From contig JAADCY010000128.1 in NCBI GenBank assembly GCA_013154205.1, positions 1 to 12,794 on the forward strand: a DNA stretch of 12,794 nt. The letters run 5' to 3'. The stretch comes from Thermoproteota archaeon. GTDB lineage: Archaea; Thermoproteota; Thermoprotei_A; Sulfolobales; Desulfurococcaceae. The first letter of the stretch is position 1. Each line of letters begins with the position of its first letter. Both the position numbers and the translations under genes were made by a program. Below are positions 1 to 5,930 of the stretch, piece after piece. The notes below the pieces were generated by a model. It saw nothing but the letters and a program-made list of their open reading frames with translations, made no database searches and had not been told where the DNA came from.

Positions 1-54
1 GCCGAGATAAATGTTATTAGGGAAATACCACTCTATCCTACAGTTCGAGTATAG
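1..54 (+). CDS. 3' end of an upstream gene (partial, unidentified)
   Basis: Frame 1 is open from the window edge to a TAG at 52-54. It reads AEINVIREIPLYPTVRV, whose codon choice (ATA, AGG, GAA, GTT) matches the neighbouring genes. Only 17 residues are visible, so no family can be named. The stop is 26 bp before the ATG of the next plus-strand gene, a spacing that would fit an operon. It could also be chance, because 17 open codons are weak evidence. Confidence 0.4.
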   Translation, partial: AEINVIREIPLYPTVRV

Positions 55-80
55 TATATTGTTGTTTAGGTGAAAAAGAT

Positions 81-317
81 ATGACTATCGGGCTGCTAAA
101 AGGCGTCAACAAAGCCGGGCACAAGGGATGGACGACTGTCAAGTGCATAATATGCCATAAAGACCTAGATCTATTCAAGGCTGTCGATACAGGAGATGTC
201 TACTATTGTCCAAAATGTCTCCGTGCAGGGAGGGAAGCATATTTCTGTGCAGCACATGCGAGAAACGTTCATTATAAATGCCCGTTCTGCGGTAGCGAGC
301 TAAAACCCTATTATTAA
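81..317 (+). CDS. small two-zinc (cross-brace-like) protein, 78 aa
   Basis: Small cysteine-rich protein with eight well-placed potential zinc ligands: C22/C25, C43/C46, C56/H59 and C67/C70, with H64 as a spare. Four pairs of this kind suggest two structural zinc sites, arranged like a cross-brace (RING/LIM/B-box-type) or two zinc ribbons. I do not recognise a named family. It lacks a signal peptide and membrane segments, so it is probably cytoplasmic and may contact protein or nucleic acid. The ATG at 81 is supported by a GGTGA ribosome binding site at 69-73. The TAA at 315-317 overlaps the stop of the convergent ferredoxin gene. It may be co-transcribed with the gene that ends at 54. Being a real gene is fairly certain; its function is unknown. 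Confidence 0.75.
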   Translation: MTIGLLKGVNKAGHKGWTTVKCIICHKDLDLFKAVDTGDVYYCPKCLRAGREAYFCAAHARNVHYKCPFCGSELKPYY

Positions 318-502
318 GGATCAGCGTCAATGATGTCAATGGCTTTTTCAGGGCATAATGGGATACAGGCGTAGCATTCGGTACAGTTTTCTTGTTTAAC
401 TATTATTTCATCGTTATGCAGTGTAAATACATGTGCAGGGCAGTATTGAATACATAGTTTGCATAAGGAGCATTTACCGCGATCTATGAGTACGTGGACC
501 AA
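314..502 (-). CDS. 2[4Fe-4S] ferredoxin-like protein, 62 aa
   Basis: Bacterial-type two-cluster ferredoxin. Both halves carry the canonical CxxCxxCxxxCP motif: C11, C14, C17, C21-P22 and C40, C43, C46, C50-P51. In such folds the last cysteine of each motif ligates the other cluster. It is expected to be a soluble, low-potential electron carrier, or a small electron-transfer subunit; the redox partner cannot be told from this locus. The start is TTG at 500-502, preceded on the minus strand by GGTGA at 509-513 with a 6-nt spacer. The gene is divergent from the PHP gene with 23 bp between start codons, and convergent with the zinc protein, overlapping it by 3 bp at the stops. The usual oxidoreductase subunits are absent from the neighbourhood. 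Confidence 0.9.
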   Translation of the reverse strand: MVHVLIDRGKCSLCKLCIQYCPAHVFTLHNDEIIVKQENCTECYACIPLCPEKAIDIIDADP

Positions 503-508
503 TAGACA

Positions 509-519
509 TCACCGGGTGA
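509..519. promoter_or_regulatory. back-to-back ribosome binding sites forming a palindrome
   Basis: TCACC-G-GGTGA is a perfect inverted repeat with 5-bp arms. The right arm (515-519) is the GGTGA Shine-Dalgarno site of the PHP gene, 6 nt before its TTG. The left arm, read on the minus strand, is the GGTGA site of the ferredoxin gene, 6 nt before its TTG. Only 23 bp separate the two starts, so each promoter must lie inside the other gene's coding region, unless the transcripts begin almost at the start codons. Confidence 0.7.
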
Positions 520-525
520 CACGTA

Positions 526-1188
526 TTGAGAGTCAAGGCAGATCTACATATACATAGCACATATAGTGATGGGCGTTGTTCACCTAAAGACATTATTATT
601 GAAGCTATCAATAAAGGCATCGATATCATTGGCATAACCGACCATAATAGTTTTAGAGGTGCTATTGTTGCAGCCCACTATGCTAGAGAGATACCAGATT
701 CTCCTATTGTGGTTATAGGGAATGAAGTTAGAACCGATCTGGGAGATATACTCGTTTATTGTCAAGAAGAATTCGATACACCGAGAAATACAGTTGAACT
801 AATAGATCGTGCTCACGAGAACAACTGCCTAGTAGTTCCTGCTCATCCTTTCGACATCATGAGACACGGCATTGGTGATCATATATTTAGTATTCGCGGC
901 TGGGATGCTATCGAAGTATGGAATGCATCCGCACCTCCCAACGCTAATCGAGAAGCTGTAAAGGCTGCAAGGCTATTGGGACTACCAGGTTTAGCGTCGA
1001 GTGATGCGCATGTTCCAGAATATATCGGAGTAGCGTATACATTGATCGATCTAGAAGAGCTTACCGTAGAAGCAGTGTTAAAGGCAATTAAGAAAGGATA
1101 TGTACAGCCCCACTATGGATATCCAGATTTCAAAGCATTTGTTAAAAGAGTTGGGTGGAGTATTAGGAGAAGACTAGGCTTTCACTAG
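526..1188 (+). CDS. PHP-domain metal-dependent phosphoesterase, 220 aa
   Basis: Stand-alone PHP-domain hydrolase (COG0613-like). The metal-binding motifs are visible in order: H8-x-H10 in ADLHIHS, D15, ITDHN with H40, the E67 of GNEV, PAHPFD with H107, and a C-terminal SSDAH with D160 and H162. Related proteins hydrolyse phosphoesters (nucleotides, short RNA ends, histidinol phosphate); the substrate here is not determined by sequence. The 220-aa length is close to the bare domain, with no polymerase or DNA-binding extension, so DNA-polymerase X or PolC association is excluded. The TTG start at 526 is chosen for the GGTGA at 515-519. Its end overlaps the convergent valS by 15 bp. The last 20 or so residues are basic (RRR near the C-terminus). 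Confidence 0.88.
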   Translation: MRVKADLHIHSTYSDGRCSPKDIIIEAINKGIDIIGITDHNSFRGAIVAAHYAREIPDSPIVVIGNEVRTDLGDILVYCQEEFDTPRNTVELIDRAHENNCLVVPAHPFDIMRHGIGDHIFSIRGWDAIEVWNASAPPNANREAVKAARLLGLPGLASSDAHVPEYIGVAYTLIDLEELTVEAVLKAIKKGYVQPHYGYPDFKAFVKRVGWSIRRRLGFH

Positions 1189-3624
1189 ATATATTCCTGC
1201 ACCTATTTCGACCGCGTTCTCCGGTTTTTCGCCTTCCTCATAGTATGCGTAGTTTGTTATATGATGTAGCTTTACAAGGTCTTTTTCAAGGGGACGCATC
1301 TTCTCAGGTAACAGTATTTTACCTGGTATAGGATCCTTGAACCTGATATTGTTCTTCTTCTTGTAACTCCATATAGCTGAGTTCGCCTCAACCAGTAATT
1401 CAGCGAGCTCTGTAGGTGTTTTCAACCATTTCTCCTCGGGCTCAGGGAATTTTTCTCTATGAACAGTTCTGCCATATAATTCCCGGTATATTGCATCTGT
1501 TACAAACGGCATTATCGGGGCAAGAGCTCTTAATATTGTTTTTAACACGTAGTGGAGAGTGTACCAGGCAGCTTTCTGTTCTTGCTCTGTGAAAGAACCT
1601 TCTCTGTTATATGCTCTTGACTTTATTAACTCCATATAGTTTGACGCGAAATAGTTCCATGTAAACTGATATATCCTTGTGATGGGTTCATATACATCTA
1701 GATCACTATATGCTTTATCGATTTCTTTGAGCTCGCGATGTAGAAGAGCTATTGTCGCTCTATCAATTGGCTCCAGCTCATCAGGGCTCATCTCGTCCGG
1801 CTCAGGAAACATTGATATGAATCTAGCGATATTCCATAGCTTTGTCGCAAAGAGCAGTCCTGTCTTGAGCATTTGCTCGGAGAACCTATAGTCGTACCCT
1901 AGCTTCGAAGCAGCTGCCGCCCAGTATCTGAAGGCGTCTGCACCGTACTTAGCAATATAGGGCTCAGGATCGATCACATTACCTTTAGATTTGTGCATTG
2001 CTTCTCCTTTCTCATCTAGACCCATACCTGTTATACGTACCCATCTAAACGCCGGTTTTCCAGTGAGCTGATACACTCTCAGGAGACTATAGTAGAGCCA
2101 TGTCCTGATAATGTCTTGTCCTTGAGGCCTCAAGGTATTGTTGAACGCACGTTTGAACAACTCATTGTTTCTCTTATATCCTGTCACGTAGAGCACTGAT
2201 ATGCTTGAATCGAACCATGTATCGAATACTTTCTTTTCTCCTTCAAGCTCTTCTTTTGGCGCACCGCACCTAGGACACTTATCCCATGGGGGCTCATCGA
2301 TCCAAGGCCTATAGTACTTGCCGGGTTCGGGGACTAGTACTGCTCCACAACGACGGCATCTCCATAGTGGTACTTCTGTAGCATAGTATCTATCCCTACT
2401 TATCGGCCAGTCCGTCGATACACTGTCTATCCAGTCCAACAGCTTCTTTCTATGCATTTCAGGATGAAAACTTATTTCTTCGGCAATCTTCCTAATCTCG
2501 TCTTTGAATTCAAGCTGTTTAAGGAACCATTCACGTGTATGTATTATCTGTATAGGTGTCTTACAGCGCCAACATATTGGAATACTATGTCTTATCTTTT
2601 CTTTCTTTACCAGCGCACCTTTTTCCTCTAGGATCTCAGCGATCTTCCTTCTAGCTTCTTCAACGGTTAGGCCAGCAAGAGGGCCAGTTATATCCTTCAT
2701 CTTACCATTCTTATCGATAATGATTGTCGGTTCTAAGCAGAGATCTCGGAACATCTTGACATCCGTCTGATCACCATAGCTACAGACCATGACCAGGCCT
2801 GTGCCGAATGAGGGATCAACTTCCTGGTACTCCGTTATTATCATTTCATGGCCGTAGACAGGATTGATCGCGTGTAGACCCTTCAATCTCCTGTATCTCT
2901 CGTCTTCAGGATTAAAGACCAGGGCTTTACATGCTCTGAGCATTTCAGGCCTTGTTGTCGCAACAATCACTTCTTCCCCTGTCTCCTTAACCTTGAACTT
3001 TATGTAGTATAAATACCCCTCAACCTCTTTGTGTTCTAGCTCGGCATCAGCAAGTGTGGTTCGGCATCTTGGACACCAGTTAACGGGTCTCTCGTCCTCG
3101 TAGATCAAGCCTTTCTTGAATAGTTCGATAAAGGTCCATTGAGTTATCCTTCTATACTCCGGGCTATCTGTGCCGTTTTTCCAATAGTCGAAACTACAGC
3201 CGATTTTTCTCCATATTTTTACTATTTCGTTCTCGGCCTTGTCAAGGAACTCCTTACATAATTTTAAGAAGTATTCTCTTCCTTCAGGAGTCTTAGAGAT
3301 CTCGTGCGGGTTTATCCCATATGCCTTCTCCACTTGTACTTCTACAGGTAATCCATTCCTATCAGCATAGAATGGTACAAGGACATTGTAACCTTTCATC
3401 CTAAAATATCTGGCGATCATATCGATCTGGGCATAATGCGCGGTTCCACCAACATGCCATTTTCCGCTAGCATAAGGTGGGGGAGTATCAATTGCTATTA
3501 TAGGTCTCTTATCCGATGGATCGAATTTGAACTCGTACAGTTTTTCCTCGATCCACTTACGATATAGTTTCTCCTCTTTGTCAATAGTCCAACGCTTATC
3601 TTTTATCTTCGGCTTAAACCCCAA
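1174..3624 (-). CDS. valS: valyl-tRNA synthetase, 816 aa
   Basis: Class Ia synthetase that charges tRNA-Val with valine. The HIGH-type motif is HVGG at residues 57-60. The KMSKS-type loop is AMHKSKGN at about 542-549, a form I associate with archaeal ValRS. The CP1 editing domain is marked by TTRPE (about 223-227) and DQTDVKMF (about 285-292); it hydrolyses mischarged Thr-tRNA. CxxC knuckles at 184/187, 351/354, 423/426 and 450/453 suggest two zinc sites. The region after about 600 is the helical anticodon-binding domain. The length is typical for archaea, which lack the long bacterial C-terminal coiled coil. TTG start, with GGTGTGA from 3634 downward (6 nt from GGTG... to the start region). 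The 84-bp upstream gap carries its own TATA-like element, so it is probably transcribed separately. Confidence 0.97.
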   Translation of the reverse strand: MGFKPKIKDKRWTIDKEEKLYRKWIEEKLYEFKFDPSDKRPIIAIDTPPPYASGKWHVGGTAHYAQIDMIARYFRMKGYNVLVPFYADRNGLPVEVQVEKAYGINPHEISKTPEGREYFLKLCKEFLDKAENEIVKIWRKIGCSFDYWKNGTDSPEYRRITQWTFIELFKKGLIYEDERPVNWCPRCRTTLADAELEHKEVEGYLYYIKFKVKETGEEVIVATTRPEMLRACKALVFNPEDERYRRLKGLHAINPVYGHEMIITEYQEVDPSFGTGLVMVCSYGDQTDVKMFRDLCLEPTIIIDKNGKMKDITGPLAGLTVEEARRKIAEILEEKGALVKKEKIRHSIPICWRCKTPIQIIHTREWFLKQLEFKDEIRKIAEEISFHPEMHRKKLLDWIDSVSTDWPISRDRYYATEVPLWRCRRCGAVLVPEPGKYYRPWIDEPPWDKCPRCGAPKEELEGEKKVFDTWFDSSISVLYVTGYKRNNELFKRAFNNTLRPQGQDIIRTWLYYSLLRVYQLTGKPAFRWVRITGMGLDEKGEAMHKSKGNVIDPEPYIAKYGADAFRYWAAAASKLGYDYRFSEQMLKTGLLFATKLWNIARFISMFPEPDEMSPDELEPIDRATIALLHRELKEIDKAYSDLDVYEPITRIYQFTWNYFASNYMELIKSRAYNREGSFTEQEQKAAWYTLHYVLKTILRALAPIMPFVTDAIYRELYGRTVHREKFPEPEEKWLKTPTELAELLVEANSAIWSYKKKNNIRFKDPIPGKILLPEKMRPLEKDLVKLHHITNYAYYEEGEKPENAVEIGAGIYLVKA

Positions 3625-3668
3625 TATTCACACCACACACGATAATTTTCTCTGAAAGACTGCCGAGA

Positions 3669-3682
3669 CTATTAATTAATAG
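3669..3682 (-). promoter_or_regulatory. TATA-like palindrome, probable valS promoter
   Basis: CTATTAATTAATAG is a perfect 14-bp palindrome in the 84-bp gap upstream of valS, followed by a second palindrome CATGCATG at 3683-3690. Its AT core is about 50 bp before the TTG start. It would fit a TATA box with initiation near 3645, leaving a leader of roughly 20 nt that keeps the GGTG site. The perfect symmetry could alternatively be a repressor site overlapping the TATA box. No transcript data are available. Confidence 0.45.
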
Positions 3683-3708
3683 CATGCATGATTAAAATAA
3701 GGTTATAC

Positions 3709-4125
3709 CTAACCATTCTCCTCAGGACAACCCGTTTCCCAAGCAGATATGGGTTGACCACAACCGATTATTCTCCATGATTGATAGAATAGTCTTTCTA
3801 TTAGAGGATAAGTTGGTTCTTTCTCAAGTATATAGCGGACATTAATAGTCTCTTTATGATCATCATATTTTAGACCAGTAACTATTATCTTCTCTACACC
3901 TGTTTCCCTGAGATCATAGTTACTTGGTTCTAATTCAGCATATAGTAGACAGTATTTATCGATGCAGTGTTCCTCGTATTGTTTAAACACCCAGTTACGC
4001 CTAAACACATCTACTGATACAAAATACTTGTTGGACAATAGTCTTGAGACAATTACCCTATAATGATCGAAGAACCAGTACTCGCTAGCGTTTTCCGGAA
4101 CTACCAATACTTGTTCACCGTACAT
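3709..4125 (-). CDS. unrecognised 138-aa protein downstream of PflX
   Basis: I do not recognise a family. The sequence is a soluble alpha/beta-looking protein with no signal peptide or membrane span, four cysteines (C54, C59, C122, C133), and many aromatic residues near the N-terminus (EYWFFDHY). The C-terminal part includes RIIGCGQP and a CPEENG tail. The start is an ATG 9 bp after the stop of the radical SAM gene and lacks a clear Shine-Dalgarno site (the preceding bases are GATCCCCATAG), so translation is probably coupled to that gene. It is the last gene of the minus-strand run before the valS promoter. A role as a partner or substrate of the radical SAM protein is a guess from position only. 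Confidence 0.75.
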   Translation of the reverse strand: MYGEQVLVVPENASEYWFFDHYRVIVSRLLSNKYFVSVDVFRRNWVFKQYEEHCIDKYCLLYAELEPSNYDLRETGVEKIIVTGLKYDDHKETINVRYILEKEPTYPLIERLFYQSWRIIGCGQPISAWETGCPEENG

Positions 4126-4134
4126 CTATGGGGA

Positions 4135-5265
4135 TCAAGATATGGGTCTATAAACTATTCCCAGTTCATCAGCTAAACGATACGCTTCTAGGAGTTCTTC
4201 CTTCCTGATCCTCCTAGCTATTTCTTTATATCTTTCGGGATATTTCTCTACCAGATACTCTGGCCTGTATTGATCCATTATATTAACTAATGCTCTCGGA
4301 GTATTCTTAGCGATCCACTTCAGTATTTTCTTTGTACAGCAATGGATATGGCCAGGTAGGATCAGGTGTCTGATAATGATATCGCCATTATCATGTGCAT
4401 ACTTTATATTCTCCGTAACGATCTCCCAGTAGTTCTTAACGAGCGAGTATTTCTCAGCACACTTATCATTACCATACTTAAGATCAGGAAGCCATATATC
4501 GATAACATCGACTAGCAGTAATAGCGCCTCTCTAGTCATGTACATATTGCTGTTCCATAGCTGTGGCACATTTATATCGAGGTACTTGAAGCTTTCGAGA
4601 ATAAACGGTATATGAGGTATAGGGTCGCCCCCTACATGATTGATGTTCCGTGCACCACCTAGTCTTAATTCCTTCTGTATTTCAGCTAATTCCTTCGGGC
4701 TTACTTTTTCACCTCTATCAATATATGCTTGGCTTATATCCCAGTTCTGGCAAAAGATGCATTTAAGAGGACATCCTCCATAGAAGATCGTGCCGCTAGG
4801 TACTAATGGAGCTTCTTCGCCTAGATGGTGGAAATAAGAATGAACTATGCACTTGCCTCCTACGCCGCATATTCCTCTACGATCTTTAAATCTTTCTGCT
4901 CCACATCTCCTTGCACATAGGCGGCAAGGACTGTAGAGTCTATAAGCTATTGAAATCTTTATATCGAGGAAACTATATCTGGGAACAGAGGTTTTGTCGA
5001 GCTCGTATTTCCCCTCCTTTATTTCCTTCAATATTTTACGGAATACTTCTCGGTATTTGGCATGTATTTTCCAAAGTTCCTCTAGAGAAATCGTTTTGTC
5101 ATAAGGATCAATATCGACCTCGATGGTTTTAGCTATGACGAACTTTGCGGGTTTCTCATTTCTCATAACACTGTAGTACCATGCAAGCCTCTCTCTCACA
5201 ACCGGATCCGCCCAAACACTTAGAGCATCCGGTCTCATATAGAAGTACTCGAACAATGCAATCAT
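4135..5265 (-). CDS. PflX-type radical SAM protein, 376 aa
   Basis: Radical S-adenosylmethionine protein of the COG1313/PflX group, related to pyruvate formate-lyase activating enzymes. The cluster-binding motif C165-x3-C169-x2-C172 sits in GGCPLKCIFCQNW, with an SAM-contacting glycine motif GGDP at about 212-215. Ahead of it is a second cysteine cluster characteristic of the group, C114-x2-C117-x3-C121 plus C133 in RRGICG, which probably holds another cluster or zinc. About 110 residues precede this, longer than minimal PflX. The family's substrate is unknown; there is no glycyl-radical enzyme here, so activation of PFL is not supported. The ATG overlaps the maf stop as ATGA (4 bp), showing translational coupling with maf. 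It is followed after 9 bp by the 138-aa gene. Confidence 0.9.
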   Translation of the reverse strand: MIALFEYFYMRPDALSVWADPVVRERLAWYYSVMRNEKPAKFVIAKTIEVDIDPYDKTISLEELWKIHAKYREVFRKILKEIKEGKYELDKTSVPRYSFLDIKISIAYRLYSPCRLCARRCGAERFKDRRGICGVGGKCIVHSYFHHLGEEAPLVPSGTIFYGGCPLKCIFCQNWDISQAYIDRGEKVSPKELAEIQKELRLGGARNINHVGGDPIPHIPFILESFKYLDINVPQLWNSNMYMTREALLLLVDVIDIWLPDLKYGNDKCAEKYSLVKNYWEIVTENIKYAHDNGDIIIRHLILPGHIHCCTKKILKWIAKNTPRALVNIMDQYRPEYLVEKYPERYKEIARRIRKEELLEAYRLADELGIVYRPIS

Positions 5266-5876
5266 CCGGCAACTTTTTTCTTCAGGGATTCACTGAGAAG
5301 ATCCACGCCGAATTTCTTGAGCTCAACATACAGTCTTGATATGGGGAGACCGACGACGTTGTAGAAATCCCCGACTATTACATCGATCAGCAAGGCCCCG
5401 ATCCCCTGTATGGCGTAGGCTCCTGCTTTACCTAGTGGCTCTATTGTTGCAAGGTACTCTTGTAATTCTTCATTGGTGAAATCTCTCATCTTAACACTTG
5501 TTTCTGATGTGAAGCTAGATACTGCTAGAGTCTCTGTATCAATTATTGTAACTCCTGTTATTACGGAATGCCATTTACCTCTTAGTTTTAACAGTATTTC
5601 AGCTGCCTCATTAAGGCTTCTCGGCTTTCCTATAATCCCATATTGTTTCGAATATATGATCGTATCGGCCCCTATGATAACAGATCTTCGTGGAGCATTC
5701 TCTATAACACTATAGGCTTTCTCGCGAGAATTACTTAGAACTGTCTGATAGGGATCATCATATATTTTCTCAATAGCATTAGGGGTTATTACGACTAGGT
5801 CTGGCACATATCTTCTCAGGATTTCAGCTCTTCTGGGACTCGACGATGCTAGTACTATTATCTTCTTTTTCTTCAA
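5262..5876 (-). CDS. maf: Maf-family nucleotide pyrophosphatase, 204 aa
   Basis: House-cleaning NTP pyrophosphatase that converts non-canonical or excess NTPs to NMP plus PPi. Diagnostic motifs are present: ASSSPRR at 10-16 (phosphate binding), K53, the catalytic-region D71 in GADTIIY, GKP at 83-85, RGKWHSVITG at 99-108, GKAGAYAIQG at 149-158 and GDFYNVVGLP at 169-178. The GAYAIQG and NVVGLP motifs fit the YhdE-like (dTTP/UTP, m5U/pseudo-U) branch better than the YceF-like branch. The start is TTG at 5874-5876; a GGGGAT stretch 8 nt upstream is the only ribosome-binding candidate, and it lies within an inverted repeat. The stop overlaps the radical SAM gene. A 54-bp gap to the upstream ABC gene may hold a promoter. 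Confidence 0.93.
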   Translation of the reverse strand: MKKKKIIVLASSSPRRAEILRRYVPDLVVITPNAIEKIYDDPYQTVLSNSREKAYSVIENAPRRSVIIGADTIIYSKQYGIIGKPRSLNEAAEILLKLRGKWHSVITGVTIIDTETLAVSSFTSETSVKMRDFTNEELQEYLATIEPLGKAGAYAIQGIGALLIDVIVGDFYNVVGLPISRLYVELKKFGVDLLSESLKKKVAG

Positions 5877-5880
5877 GAGA

Positions 5881-5903
5881 ATTATCCCCGTATTAGGGAT
5901 AAT
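5881..5903 (-). repeat. 8-bp inverted repeat immediately upstream of maf
   Basis: ATTATCCC (5881-5888) and GGGATAAT (5896-5903) are perfect inverted repeats with a 7-nt spacer, ending 4 bp before the maf TTG start. In the minus-strand transcript this would be a short hairpin that occludes the GGGGAT ribosome-binding candidate; as DNA it could be an operator beside the TTTTTATTA stretch (about 5900-5908). It could also simply mark the 3' end of the GNAT/ABC transcript. Confidence 0.5.
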
Positions 5904-5930
5904 AAAAACCGGGTAACATAGTTTACCTAT

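Noticed and set aside
4135..5265. Pyruvate formate-lyase activating enzyme function for the radical SAM gene
   Set aside because: There is no glycyl-radical enzyme in the window, and the N-terminal cysteine cluster puts it in the PflX group of unknown function.
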